Assembly: GCF_030936135.1 (NCBI RefSeq)
Contig: NC_082611.1
Coordinates: 9,625,001-9,689,000, forward strand
DNA: 64,000 nt
Direction of reading: 5' to 3'
Origin: Gavia stellata
Taxonomy: Eukaryota > Chordata > Aves > Gaviiformes > Gaviidae
The notes under the pieces were generated by a model. The model was not told the origin of the DNA, made no database searches, and saw only the letters and a program-made list of their open reading frames with translations. Shown piece by piece: positions 11,816 to 24,830 of this stretch (its first letter is position 1; each line of letters starts with the position of its first letter). The position numbers were made by a program, and so were the translations under genes.

Positions 11816-14800
11816 AACACTGAATTAGAGACCCTGGAGGGAGTCCTGTTAACTGCAGGACTATTTTTTGAGGGGAGGGACAAGAGCAGGATCTGCTTTT
11901 CTCACTGCGATGGACCTGTCACCAGAAATATCAACAAGTCCAGCCAAGCTTCAGGTGATGAAAACTCTAATGCAGCACAAGGAATTTATTTTTGACCTTC
12001 AGTTCTCCCTTTTGCTGAGATACATCATTGCATTTTCACAGCTTGAGCAGTCTCTGCTGGATCCATTTGAGGCACGTAATGTTTTTGCCCAAACTCCATT
12101 TCCTTCCTTCCAAAGCAGTAAGATCTGCTTATGACTCAGCCTTCAATAAAACACACAGCAAGGACCATTAAAATGAATGCGCAGTGCAGGGATAAAATTC
12201 ACAGGCTACATTTTTTAGGCTAGAATCTTCATCACCCTTTATTTACCCTCAAAAACAGTATTAACCCATGTTATGTCTTGGTGCAAAGTAAATCTACCAG
12301 CAGATGAGCAGTTTTAAAGGAAATCTTTCTCCAGTGGTGACAGAATATCTCCACATGATAAATAAAGTGATAGACGGGACTGAAGAGGCTGCATGATGTC
12401 CCTGGAGAGCCCGCGCTCCCAAGCCTCCACGGTACTTACAGAGACAACACTCCCCAACCATCTTCTGCCTGAATAAAGATCCACCAGCTCCAAGGAAATT
12501 ACTTACTGAGAAGTGTGGGTGGATAGCAGAGCAGGAAGCCAGGGGGATTTTTTCTAATTTTGCATTCACAAATTTGAAACGAGAGCATTTCAGGCAAAGA
12601 CTTGTATTCCCAATGAAGTTGGAAAGGCTGTGGTTTTTCCCCATTGATGTTTGTGAGAGCTGGCCCCAGGGTCTACCTGGCTGTGAGCCAGAGGTTTCCA
12701 AGTCCTCTTGACACCGAATGGCCTTGAAGTGTTTTGCTCTTTTACAACAGTGCACAAGAAATGAGTAGCGAGATAACCTATAGGGGAGGTAAATAGCATT
12801 ATCCTTCCTGTACGGTGGGGGGAACTGAGACTCAGCATCCTATATTAATCCACCAGTTCGAAGCCTCTCATGAGATGCATTTGAAATATGATCCTAAAGT
12901 ATTTGAAACGACCCTTTTCACTGAATTTAGTGGAATTTCACACAGACTCTAATGTTGCTGATTTTTTTTTAACCTGCCACTTGGCTTTCATAAGAGAGAC
13001 ATCCAGGCACCCAGTCTTCTCTGACAACAATTAAAGCTTGTAAGTGTCCAAGCACAGGAATGAAGTGGAGGGAAATAAAGAGAAATAATGTACCCATTTC
13101 ACAAAACAATCTAGTAAGAAATAAAAATATGGCCACTTTGCACATACTCAGGGCTAGGGATTTACTCCAGACATGGTCAAAAAGAATTTCTAAAGTACAT
13201 GAAATCTATTTTTTACAGATGTGAACTACGAAACATATGAAAAACATCCATAAAAAAATCTCCTCTTTAAAGTTTCAGTACAACATACAGCAGTGAGCTT
13301 GAGGGCTACTTTAGATGTGCTTTCAGCCAGCAATACCCTTGTGTAACACCAAGTGAGCTGAGGATACTTGTCATGAAACAGCCTCTATGGCGCTAGCTTT
13401 GCTTTCCTACCAGCAGTCCTGCAGACTGCCAGTAATACAGCTCAATTACATACAAGAAAAAAAATACAGATTTTAGGAAGAGCTATAGAGAGTGATGCTC
13501 CATTGGAATAACCAGTAAAGATGCAGTTTTGCAGTTCGGCACCCGTTGTCCAGCTCAGCAACTCATTTCTGTGTCTCAAACAGAAAAAATCCCAGCTGAA
13601 CAGTGCATTTCAGGCAGTACATTAACCTGCTTTCAGGTCTGGGGAGGAACAGGGGGGCCACTCCTCGAAACGGCGAGAGTAAACCACCCCACAGTCCCAT
13701 ATTCTAGCTATGAATTCAGACTCGCTCTTGTTTACACCGATTGAGGTTCTGGGCCAAAAACTGGAAGAAAATGAGCTAGCAGTGACAACAGATGTGAGGG
13801 CAGGACAAGGACAGGGCTAAAAGAGCTTTTTAGAGCAATTCTTCTCTTTTCCTGTAAAAGCTGTAGCGTAGATCTTCAGTAAAGGTCCTTTGATTCCTGT
13901 TGAGCTCTGCTGGTCAATACTAAGACATGGCCCTTTCTTAAGGTCATCTTGTATCCATGGTCTAACACGACAAAAATCCCCCAGAGAAAGAATAGCTGGT
14001 CCTTTTTCTTTTTTTTTACCTTTCCCTTGAGTGTTGGTTATGGCTTATTTTGCTCCCATTACGTTTACTGGAACTACCGTTTTACCCCACATCTCTACTG
14101 TGATAAGATCCTGGTTTCTTTTGCATTAAAACTCCATGAAATCTGGAAATTCTATAAATGAGGAAGCTTTCTGGATTCCCAACCTACCTCCTTTTACAGG
14201 ATTACCGCCCTGTTTACAGTGAGGTAAGACAGGAACATCTCAGTGGTGTAATTTCTAAAGGCAAAGGTGAATATTTAATTCATCAGACTGACCGTTCAGA
14301 GATGCTGGGGAGCGGCTCCGTGGCCAGCAGGTGACAGTCTCAGCAACAGAAAAACCGCAGCAGCTCACAAAGAGGGGCTTTGTTCAAGATTCTGCCAGGA
14401 TATAAATGTTATTTAGTTGTTTTTAGACACATAGACAGTCCACAACAGGGGGCAATATTTTTCACCAAACATGCCAATAAAGAGAAAGGCCAGCAAAGTC
14501 CCTGAGTGTGGTTTTCCACGTCCCCAAGGAGATGTTACAGATGAGGGCATTAACGATACTGCGCGCGAGAGGTACCAGCACAATTCTCAGCAGCATTCAG
14601 AAAAAACCTTTCCATCTCAGTGTACGTGTGGAACTAGCAGATATAAATAAAAGCATTTCTAAATCAAGCCCATTTGAAACATAAATACGTTCAAGCGTGG
14701 CACAGTTACACCAGCCGATACCTTTCACATTTTGAGGAGGGAACAGGATGTAGAAAACCTCTACGTGCGTTTTAGGTGATTGCACCGTTCTCCTTGCAGC

Positions 14801-17800
14801 AGCCCTGGATGGGGCTGTGTGCACAGCTTGGAGCACAATCACCACCGGTGAACACAGGCATGTCCTTACAGCACCACTGCTTGTGATGACCAAGACAACC
14901 CTTGCAGCAAAAGCTAAGAAAACATATCCTTTGTTCATTGAGACACCCACATGTTACTTACTGGAATGGCTGCATCTTGTTTAAAATCTAAAAGAATACA
15001 AGAACTGCTTGAGGGGATCAGTCAGAAACAGGATGTGCGATTTAAGGGAAAAATGAGGACCCATAGTGGGTAGAGAGAGGTTTTCTACTCCACTACCATT
15101 TCATGTTACTCCCTGCTGTAGAGCTGTCACTCTAAGAAACCTCACTGCACCCACCACCCTCCACAGCTACTCACTAGAAAGAAGCTCTAGGTTCTCAAGC
15201 AGAAGTTGCCAGTCTTGGCCAGGCTCACTAGCCCCCCAACACATGTTGTTTTAAGGAAATGTTCTCATGACAGGAACAGAAAGCCACAAATCATTTGCCT
15301 GATCCAATTTATTTTAACCCAACTAGGAATTTGCCTGCGCAAAGGTCAAGTATAAACTACTTAATTCAAAATGGTTGGGCCAGTTTGAGTGGTAGCTAGC
15401 TAGCTAGAGCCTCAGAGAGTGCATAACAATAATTCAATAAACCAGAGATATGCTGATTTAAATATCTGGTGGTTTTCCTTGTGAAATGAGGATTTGAAAG
15501 TGTGCAAATTCCCAGTCATAAGAATTTTAATCACACGTGCCTGGTGTCACAGACCATCTTGAGCCAAATTGTGTTTTAATTTAATTCTACCAGCTGCATT
15601 AGATCTTAAAACTTGTCCATGTTTCTCTGCAGTTAAAGTAAGCGTTTATGCATTACTAGTGTGGTAAAGAAATGTGTTGAGAAAACAACTGAATATCATA
15701 TTGACTGCATTGTAAATCTTGCCTGCATTGCTACTCTCTTGTCCTGGTGTTGAGAGCTGTGCCTGGTAAGTGGAGAAGACTCACTGCCTTGCCTTACGGC
15801 CTATGTCAAGACAAGTGATGGGGTGACCGCAGGACAGGTTGTACTTAGTACCACTCAAAGAGTTATTAGTAGTTGCAATGCTATAAAAGGTGTGTTCTTA
15901 CCTTGATTTGTCTAACTCAAGTTGAAAAACAGATATAATTTGGATCTGAACATGGATGTGACATCCAACGCTATGGCTGTTTACCCGCACTATCCATCCT
16001 GAGAGCACCTTTCTTTTGTGCCATGGATCTAAGTTCTTCTGGATTACATTTCTCCTTAATGTTCCAATAATTCTTTCTTTCTCTCTCCTCCATGTATCTA
16101 TCTCCTTCCTGCCATCCATTTTTTGCTTCATATTAATTTCAAGACTCTTTTCTTCTTTCATTTCCCCTTCTCCCCTTCTCCTCACTAACCACATTTGGCC
16201 ACTCAGACCCTTTTAACAGAGTACTGTGGAGAGCAGACTGCCTTTGGCAGTGCAAGGAGCAACGTGTGAAACCCTCTGCAGTTACAGAGAAATCATCTTG
16301 CAGTGGTCACACAAATCTCGCCGTCTCCTTGACACTGCCAACCAATGGGAGCACCAGGATTTGTATCCTGCCCTGAGAAAAAGCAGGGCAAGTATTAGGC
16401 AAACTAATCACGCTGCAGGGATTTGCGTAATGAAAAGTACCTCTGCTTGTGGGTCAGAAATGGTGTAAATCAACCACACACCATTGGTTGGGGCAAACTC
16501 ATCCGGTGTCTCCTTATTCTCTTCTGTCATGTTCATTATCGGGGCGTCTGAACGTCCAGGAAGAGACACCGCAGCCTGGTCACCCTACGATTAAGGCGCA
16601 TGGTTTGTCTCAGGATATTCTTTCAGGGACCGCTGGAAGGCAAACTGGTTTACACACTGCACTGTACTCAGGAGGACTGGCTTCATCTCGCACCGTGCAG
16701 CCCTGCCTCTGCCGGGGCCTCTACGTGCTCCCTAATGCAAACAATAGTAATGCAGACTTTGTGATCGCTGTCATTTCCATGTGTCTACCGCTGATCTCTT
16801 AATGAAATACTCTATTCAAATTGCGCTGGCACAAGCACAGTACCGTGCTGGCAGGAGCTGCAAAATCAGTCTACCAAGTGAAAAGGTTCTGCAGGACCTG
16901 CCATACAATAGGAAAGCTGTTGGTGAAATCCTGTTTGACAGTTTTCCTGCCTGCTCCTGCAGTAAGCGTGACACCTTCCTGGTGTCCTGAAGGGAAAGAA
17001 GAGAATAGAGGATGGAAATTGCCTTTACCTTGGGTTGGGACACAGAAGAAATTCTGAAATGAGGACGACAGTCTGTGGCAATATGGATTTGGCATTCGTT
17101 GGTGGGTGAGTGCTATCCACTCAGCGCTGCTGTAACATGCTCGCGCTGCTGTCAAATCCTGCTAGGAGCGCTGCTGCAGAAGAGAATAAACCATGGACAT
17201 GCAGCATCACACAGGGACTCTGTTTACCTGTTGGCACAAGCAAGAAGCCAAATATTGAGGGGAAAAAAGCTAAAAATCAGTTAAATGATCAAATATGTGT
17301 GGTAGAAAATAGAGTAAAATTACGGAAAAGTGGTGGGTTTTTTAACTCTATGCCCAGTGTAAAATAAAGACAAATTGATAATATATGTATTTTTCGATCT
17401 TTCAGAGATGAACAAAAGCATTGTGGTTACATCTTTTTAAGTCATTGGCTATGGGAAGTATTGCATGGCATAAGTGGAGTTCTCTAAATTTCACCTTTAC
17501 TTTGGCCTTGCACAGCTCGCCCCTTTGCCAGTCTCCTCCGAGCAGTGCTCACGTGCAGGCAGTCGCTGGCTGCAGCCGCTGCAGGGTCCCAGGAAGTGTT
17601 GTAGGAGCTGGGAGCACCATGTGAAATCAGGGAATTCTCATGATCCACCTGGGTGACAGCACCTACTCCATCCTTCTTCCAGCTCTCTTGAGGTGGGGAA
17701 ATGCTGAAGTTGCTGGTGAGTTAGTGGCTGACTGATGGAAATACTTTTCCCTTTAAAAAAAGTGTATTTTCAGAGCATATTTTCAAAGTTAAGTACTAGG

Positions 17801-19755
17801 AAAAGTAATGCAACAGGACTGTAATTTAGTCCAGCTACTCTGCGAAGTCCTTCTATAATTTCCTTGATGATTCTGTGTTCTGTCCTACACATTTTCATGG
17901 TAGCTAACACTAAAAACTGCTTCAGCAGGATAGAAATCAGCCCTATTCGCTAATGATCCATTAGTAATGGTTGAGAGGGGCATTATCTTCCCCGTTCCAT
18001 CAGTAAAAGGCAAATGGGGGAGACCATTTCCTTTACTCGTACCACGGGTTGTGTTAGAGACACACAGAAAGAAGAGAACAATGACCAAGATTTGCATTTG
18101 CTGAAGGGCTCAGTACATTGCTCCGTTGTGAGCGGGCCAAGACCTTCAGCACATGAATTCTTGTGATTCATCCTTCCCTCTGGTCTACCTCTCTGTATCC
18201 AGCATGGCACAGAGAACTCTGTGTGTTTATTTATACACAAAAAGGTCTTTGCTTGGTACTGTCGTGCTTGGCTCAGGCTCTCAAGCCAGAGGGGGGGTAC
18301 AGACTGATCTGGTGAATCAGTATTTTTTACACTCCTGCCAGACTGCTGAGTGACCTTGGGCAGTTTACAGCTGCTTCACCTCTCACCACCTCAGTTTCCG
18401 TAAAATTATCCTGGTTTACTTTGAATAGCACATAGATATCGACTGATGCAAGGGCAGGGTATTATTGCTTACGTGTGACTCAAATAAAGCCAATGCCTAA
18501 AATCCAGAATCAGCACGGCAGAGAAATTGAGAGGGAAAAGAGCAGAAATGTGAAATTGTTCCTCTGCTTCAGCTGTTCTCCCCCCACTGCCCTGCCTAAA
18601 CACAGGCAACTACAGCCCACCCGCACCGTCCGATTTACTCCATGTCAGCCACGCTGAGAAGTTCAGGTAACCCCCCAAGGCATAATAAGTGACAACCAAA
18701 TAAGCCCACGCAGGTTAGGATGCGCCTGTTTAAAGGTTACAGTTCTTCTGTGCTGAGGAATGCGCGTTTCAGAGCAGACATTTCCCTTTGGAAGGCTCTG
18801 GATACGGAAACCTGGCAAGAAGGGTGGTGTGCTGCCTGTGTTCAGGAAGGACAGGCGTCGGTCACTGCCCGCCAATAAGGCCATGTCAACTGTAGCCGAT
18901 CAGTCTCTCATTAGTGGTTTAAGTGGAAGCATAAAACCACGGATGCACGATACAGCGTGGCTGCCAGTCACCGAGGCGTCAGACAAACGCACTCTGACCA
19001 GCTGAAAGGGCAGCAAGTTTCTGCTGTTCACGAACATACGGGCTGAAGCTGGCTGTCTTTCCCTGCTACAGATAACTCCTCCTGAAGTTTGTAGGAAGTC
19101 CTGTCCTGTGCATAAGGGTTACAACTGCCTCAGAATTGAACTGTGGAGAAGCTGCAAAGCAGGAGATGAGCTGCACGTTGGGAGGTGGGAGGCAGATACC
19201 GAACGGTTCCCAGCGTCGCCTTTGCAGGGCCTCATGCGCTCACAGGGCCTGCTCCCGAATTTTGCTGCATAAGCAGACTGTAAAATGTCACTAGCACAAT
19301 AAAGAGGCACTTAACATTTTTCTCTTCCAGATGTTTAGCTGCTGTCTAAGGCAGCGGCAGGTTGGACACACACGTTTGGTGCAGATTTGGCGAATGTATC
19401 CAGCCCATTGCAAAATCCCCACTGTGACAGGGCTGCAAAACTTCCCACCTCTGAAATCCCAAAATCGGCCATAGGTGCGCGTACGCAGCTGACGTGCCTG
19501 GGAGGTGTTCTCCTAATCCACGCTGCCCACATTTCTCTCACGCTCACTTGTGCAGCGCAGGAGCACACAGGAATGCCTGCATGCGTGTGTGCCTGCTCAC
19601 GTCTTTCTGCCTGTCCTGCGATCATGTCACCTTGTAAGAGCACGCAGAGCTGCCACCATACGTGTGTCCGACTGTGCGAGTCTACGCTTATAGAGGCGTA
19701 TACGTGCCCCGCTGCACATGCAGCTCTGTACGTGTGTGTCTGTGTGCGCACACCC
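11816..19755. other. intergenic upstream of GPRC5B
   Basis: Nearly 8 kb with no recognisable exon. Reading frames are short. It contains AT-rich stretches, short homopolymers (for example near 12960 and 14005) and a TAGC run near 15398. Distal GPRC5B control elements could lie here but none can be named from sequence alone. Confidence 0.45.
19727..19753. repeat. alternating purine-pyrimidine tract
   Basis: An almost perfect alternation of purine and pyrimidine (TG, CG and CA steps) at the left edge of the CpG island. Such tracts favour the left-handed Z form under negative supercoiling. It sits about 450 bp upstream of the inferred exon 1 donor. Confidence 0.5.
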
Positions 19756-19979
19756 TTGCCGTGTGATGCCCGCTGCTCCTTCCCCCGGGGTGCAGAGCAG
19801 CCCCGCGCTGCCAGGACGCCCCACTGCCGGGGAGGGGGGGCGCTGCCCCCGGGGTACGCCCGGCCGCACGCCGCCGTGCCCAGCCGGGCCGAGCCCAGCC
19901 GTGCCGTGCCGTGCCGTGCCGGGGCGGGGCGGTGGGAGGGGGCTGGCCGCGGGGCCGTAGCGCAGCGGGGCGGCGGGCG

Positions 19980-20183
19980 CAGAGCGCGGCGGACAGCGCA
20001 CCGTACCGCACCGCACGCCGCGCACCGGGGCCAGGCGCTCCATGAGCCGTCGCCGCCGCGGGGGGGCTCGGCGCTGCGCTCGCTCCTCGCCGCGGAGCCG
20101 CCGCGCCGCCGGTGCCGGGATGTGACTTGCGGCGGGCTGGCGGACAGAGCTGCCCCGCCGCCCTCGGCCGCAGCAGCCAGCGG
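19980..20183 (+). other. GPRC5B: GPRC5B exon 1, noncoding (inferred)
   Basis: Inferred 5' UTR exon. Only its 3' end is supported: the sequence GCGG followed by GTGAGCGAGC at 20184 is a good splice donor on the plus strand. The start is arbitrary within the CpG island. Coding exon 2 has an acceptor at 26259 and its ATG eight bases later, which fits the human gene as I recall it, where exon 1 is largely untranslated. An upstream ORF lies at 20042-20125 if transcription begins upstream of it. RNA evidence would be needed to fix the start. Confidence 0.6.
20042..20125 (+). other. arginine-rich upstream ORF
   Basis: In the inferred 5' UTR, an ATG at 20042 opens a 27-codon frame that ends with ATG-TGA at 20120-20125. 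The last methionine codon is thus itself a minimal start-stop ORF. The predicted peptide starts MSRRRRGGARRC and is very rich in arginine. It does not overlap the main start codon. If transcribed, it could lower translation of the receptor. Coding for a functional peptide is not claimed, and the arginine content partly reflects the GC-rich base composition. Confidence 0.4.
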
Positions 20184-20205
20184 GTGAGCGAGCGAGGGAG
20201 GGAGC

Positions 20206-20228
20206 GGGCGGGCGGGCGGGCGGAGGGG
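20206..20228 (+). repeat. G-quadruplex motif beside exon 1 donor
   Basis: Four GGG runs separated by single C residues, followed by GGAGGGG, on the transcript-sense strand. The motif starts 22 bases after the inferred exon 1 donor. Runs of three G with one-base loops form among the most stable G-quadruplexes. Confidence 0.7.
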
Positions 20229-20611
20229 ACCGGCCCCCGGTCCCGGCTCCGCGGGGCTGGCCCCGGAGCCGCGGCGCAGCCGGGGCAGCGGTGCGGGCGG
20301 GGGGGCACGATGGAGCCGCTCGCCCGGCCCTGCTCCGTGCGCTGCCCGCAGAATTAGCCCGGTGGCCGCGAGCAGACAACAGGCTGGACTGGATAAGGGA
20401 GTGCGGGAGGGGGATTAGGCGGGATATAGGGCAGGACGGGGGGGCTGGAGCAGGGGCTGCGCAGCGCGGCGGGGAGCGGGGAAGAGGACTGGCGAGGGGG
20501 TAGAGGAGTTCAGAGAGAGGATGGGGAAGGAGAGACTGGAAAAAGAAACCGAAGAGGGAAATGAGCGAAGGGACAAAAGAGAGGAGGCTGGAGCGGGACA
20601 GACGCCGTACG

Positions 20612-20631
20612 GGAGGAGGAGGAGGAGGAGG
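20612..20631. repeat. (GGA)n run
   Basis: A short trinucleotide GGA run inside the CpG island. Confidence 0.7.
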
Positions 20632-23600
20632 TTGCAGGCGGATCCAGGGGAGAGGGGAGAGGAGGCAGCGGCGTACCGGCCTGCAAGGAGGGGGCTGCTT
20701 GGCTTCGCACCCGCGCTCGGAGGCGGACACGGGGTAGTTGCAGCAAAGCCCCGCACCTTTGCGCGGTTCTGCGGCTCGCTTCGCGGCGGGAGCTCAAGGG
20801 CAGCGGTACCGGGATCCGGGCGGAGGGGGAAGAGCCTTTGGTTGGCCCCTCGCTGCTGTTGCCTGGGGCCGGGGGGAGGTGGGAGCCCCAGCCGGGGTTG
20901 TGGGTGCGGTGCAGCCCCGCAGAAGGGCTGCGCAGCCTTAGCAGCTTTCTTTCTCGTTAATAAAAAGCCCTGTCTCTGTATTACCTCTCCCCAAAGCCAA
21001 ACAGCGGTAGGATTTAGCACTTACGTGAACCCTTTGTTTACACCTGACCGAATGTTTATCCCAAGGCTAACAGGATTTCCTGCGTGCTGAACCTAAACAC
21101 CTTGGCTGGTTCTCACCGCTATAGTACTATTTGTCGGTGATATGCTTGCTACTTACCAGCAGTGAATATCGGTGTTGAGGTGTTCTCTTGCTGCATCAGA
21201 AGAAATCAGGTGAAGGAAACCCAGCTGTCATGAGGCTGTGACATGAATAGAAACAGTCTGAGAATCAGGAAAGAAAAGAAAAACATTGATTGCTATCACT
21301 GACTGCTATCAGTGGTATAACGAACATCAGGCATTATAGTTAGAGGTATCTAGGCACAGGCGATAGAGAGAATCTGACTGAAGGGAATTGTGAGCACCTA
21401 GAACATTAGAAAGATCATTTCATATTACATTCAGCATTGCAAAGTATTTCTAAAGGAAAACAGTACTTTTTCTACTTGTCCTTTTCGGAGTGGGTCCTGC
21501 TTTCTGTAACTGTGAGGCTGTAGATAGCATGATGTGTATTATTCTAATGCAGGGGATGTCTAAAGCACCGCTGTATTTTTGCATACAAAGCACAATTGCA
21601 CTATTAATTATTATTCTGGAAATACATCTCTTGACTAGTCAGATCTCGGCTTGTCTGTTGCTGCTCTCTTACCAGTCCTGAAGCTCATTCTTCAGATCTG
21701 ATCAAAAGGAGCTGGCAGAGATCCCGTGTTGTGATTAATTCCTCACTCACTAGCATCTCTCCACAACATTTCGCAGTGGGGGCGGTTTTCTTTCAGAAAT
21801 TGTACAGTGAACCAGTCTTCTGCCTATGTGTGGCAGAGCAGGTTACTATTTGTGCTACTATTGCTTTTATTTACTAGATTGTTTTTCTTCTCTGTGATTG
21901 GATGCATCTTCCTGTATCAGTTGATTAACATTAGGACTCTAAAAAGGGGAACAGATAATACATCTAACCACGAATAGCCTAACCTTAAATCTTTGCATGG
22001 TTACAGGTTTATTCTTTATATATATTCTCTAGCAGTATGCAGCAGTATCTTTTTGACCAGATGGAGAGTCTTGGTCAGAAGACTTTAGCTATTGAAAGCC
22101 TCATTGATTTTTAACTGTGACAACTTTTTGATGACAACTGGGAGATTTTCTGTTTCTGATTAGTTGCTTGTAATTGTACTTCGTACCCGCTGGGGCAGCT
22201 TTGTGTCTGCCATTTCTGTAGTGATTCTATACTAGGTAACGTAGGGACTTCACTCTGTTGAAAACAGTGGAGTTATTACTGTTGTGATTGAAAGCAGATT
22301 TTGGACCAAAAATTGAGGACTGGATTTGCAAGCTGGCCTGCTAATTGTTTGCTGCTTTTGCCTGAAATGTCTAAGGCTTATTGATTCATTTTAAGTGCTT
22401 GTGATTGCTCTGGGTTCAGGTATGTTGGCTTAACTACTTGCAATGAAATATAATTGTGGAGGAGGATCTGGGAACAACAGAAAAATAAATCTCAAGTTGA
22501 TTTCCTTCTGTATGAACAGTTCCATTTAACTATGCGGGGGGGGATACATCAGTGCCACTTACTATATCTGTGCTGGAATGCTTCTGTGACATTTCTGTAT
22601 TACTATTGCTGTAGCTCTCTGGAAATAGCAGAAGTGAAGTGCCAGTCAAATAGAGTGTTATTGTTACTACCGTGAGGTTGCATAACTTTGCTAAGAGCTA
22701 ATCTAGACATAAAGAGGTAAAAATACCATTCCTGTACAGTTACTGATTTAGGTAACTACTGGGGATAATGTGCAGGCAGAAGATTTTACTACAGAATCTC
22801 GAGAGGCACAGGACTCTGCCATTCTACCCACAGCACAGGTTTAAGGAAAACACTATTTTAATAAAAACCCCATATTGATATACTTCTCTTTTCCAAAACA
22901 ACTTTTCTGACAAAGACTCTCTAGTTTTCCCTTAAATTTATTGAAACTATGGTTTCAACTAAAGCTGTGGTATTCCCTTGCCAAACTTGTATGTTGTAAT
23001 GCAATGTTTTCCCTTGTCTGTACAGCTGTCTGAGTTCAGGGCTGAGTACCAGTGCTAGAAAGAGGATTTTGGCTGGTATCATCGTGGGGGCTGATTACTA
23101 ACATTGCCAGTTTTTACCAGATCAGGCAGAAATACATAGTAAACAGGTTGCAGACGTAGCTATATTGATAGCAGTGGTGAGGAAAAGATTCCTCGTTTGC
23201 AGATTTCAAGCCCTGCTTGCAAGCTTTGGTGTGGACAGGATCTACTGTTTAGTGAGCCTTACTGACATTTGGTAGGAATATGATTTCACACCAAGAATAC
23301 CTGTCAGCAGTCCTAGAGATTTCTTGGTCAATACTATAGCTGTCTAGGAGCATGCTAAGAGAACCACCATTTATCTCCATCAGCTCACTCAAAATTACTT
23401 TCACAAATAGAAATAACTTGGGAAGACTCCTCTTGAGTTGAACGTCTCAGCATTTCTGAATATGTATTTTGTCTGAATTCTCAATATATTTTGTCACAGC
23501 TTAATTCCCCTGTCAAAAGAAACTACTACTTTGTGGAGGGGGAAATACTCAAAATTCATTAACCCTCCCTTCCCCCCTCCCAAACACTTCCAAATAGGAA

Positions 23601-24399
23601 GAGGAAACAAATGATGGGCTGACAATATATGACTGCTTACCCATGCAGCACAATCTCCATGGAAACAGACTGTCCTAGAATAGCTCAATCACATGAGGGT
23701 TACATGACATGAATAAAGTAACCAGAAAACTGGAAGAAATCTTAGAACTGGAGATACTTGCACTTAATTCATTACCCCCCAGGTCTTTGGAGAGTAGCTA
23801 ATAAACAAAGCTAGTATTGAAACCAATTTAGTACACGCATATCAAAATTTGTAAGGGATAGGATAGTGGAAAATTAACATGATCCTCATTTAAGGGCTGT
23901 TTATTGTTTCCAGTTTGGGAGACATTTAGAATGAATTTTGAATAATTTTCCACATGACCTCCTGTTTCTTGAAATTGGTACCAGTGGTTTGCAGTATGGT
24001 CTTAGTAGAGCGTAGTGGATTTCCTCCCTTTGTATCAGCAGGCACTGACCATTTCACACTTTTTAGGACATTTTGGATATTCTAAAGAGTAAATGCACTA
24101 GCTGAAGTAGGAACCGCCTGTGCACAGAAGGAATTGCAAAACTACCTTCAGAACGTTTCCTTCTAGTTAATTATGTACTCGTAGGGCAAAGAGATTTATT
24201 GAGCATAACCATATTCAAAAGAAAAATGAATATATTTCACTGATGATTAGTTTTCTGCCTGTAAAGTCAGTGTTTTTAACGTGACCTTTGTGACGGAGGC
24301 ATTGAGAATCCTGTTACACAAATCAGATATAAACAAGTAAATATTCTACCAATTCACCGTAAAGTAATTTACAACTGGGTAGAAAACCAAAAAATCATT

Positions 24400-24830
24400 G
24401 CTCATTAGCTGCAGGTCATTGTGTCATTAGAACATTGTAGCCCTTTCAGCAGCGCAAGGATACTGTAATTTCTATGGGCAGGCAAAGATCATTGATTACC
24501 CTTTTCCTGTTTGTCCAGTCCCAGATCACATTATTTATCACAGCTTCCACTTCTGAGATGAAGTTTTGTAATAAGCTTTTTTGTCTGTTGTGTGAATAAA
24601 GACCATAAAGTCATTATGCATTTATATTAGCACATTTGCTGTCTTGGTGCCTCTAATAGGAAACAGCGTAATTTCCATCATCTGTCTCCTGGCAGAGGCC
24701 GAAAATGAGCATTGGTCATTACTCAATGAAAGAGGAATGAATATTTGTTTGAAGATTGAGATCCTCAAGATTTAAATTTGATCATTACATGACTATAATG
24801 CACAGGAAGAAACCCCATAGTTCTCAGCTC
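24400..24830. promoter_or_regulatory. candidate intronic enhancer block
   Basis: A stretch of complex, non-repetitive sequence in intron 1 with many TAAT, TGATTTA-like and ATGCAT-type words and no reading frame. Its texture resembles conserved noncoding elements near vertebrate neural genes. This is a judgement from sequence appearance only. No alignment was possible. Confidence 0.2.

Larger units (their letters stand above)
19756..20960. promoter_or_regulatory. GPRC5B: CpG island, inferred GPRC5B promoter
   Basis: A sharply bounded block of GC-rich sequence dense in CpG. It contains four GTGCC units at 19901-19920, GC-box-like GGGGCGGGG at about 19921, GGGCGGGC tracts near 20206 and a GGA run near 20612. 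No convincing TATA box is seen, as is usual for CpG-island promoters. The gene-side evidence is a consensus splice donor inside the island (GTGAGC at 20184) and the GPRC5B coding exon 6 kb downstream, whose start codon lies only eight bases inside a spliced exon and therefore needs an upstream noncoding exon. The transcription start site itself cannot be fixed from sequence. Confidence 0.85.

Noticed and set aside
12294-12755. 153-codon minus-strand frame
   Set aside because: The translation shows no recognisable motif, and no promoter or splice context supports it.
1-19700. Search for GPR139, the expected neighbour of GPRC5B
   Set aside because: None of its transmembrane blocks appears on either strand, so the gene is presumably outside the window.
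19387-20187. Plus-strand 266-codon frame entering the CpG island
   Set aside because: It has the same composition cause. It has no family resemblance and mixes Cys-rich and Arg/Ala-rich noise.
19627-20730. Long minus-strand open frame (367 codons) and a 206-codon frame across the CpG island
   Set aside because: Stop codons are rare in such GC-rich sequence. The translation is low-complexity Pro/Arg/Ser/Ala with no domain, and the plus strand here is the GPRC5B promoter and first exon.
20521-21090. Plus-strand 189-codon frame after exon 1
   Set aside because: It lies in intron 1 within the CpG island, shows no conserved block, and encodes simple Arg/Gly-rich sequence from GGA repeats.
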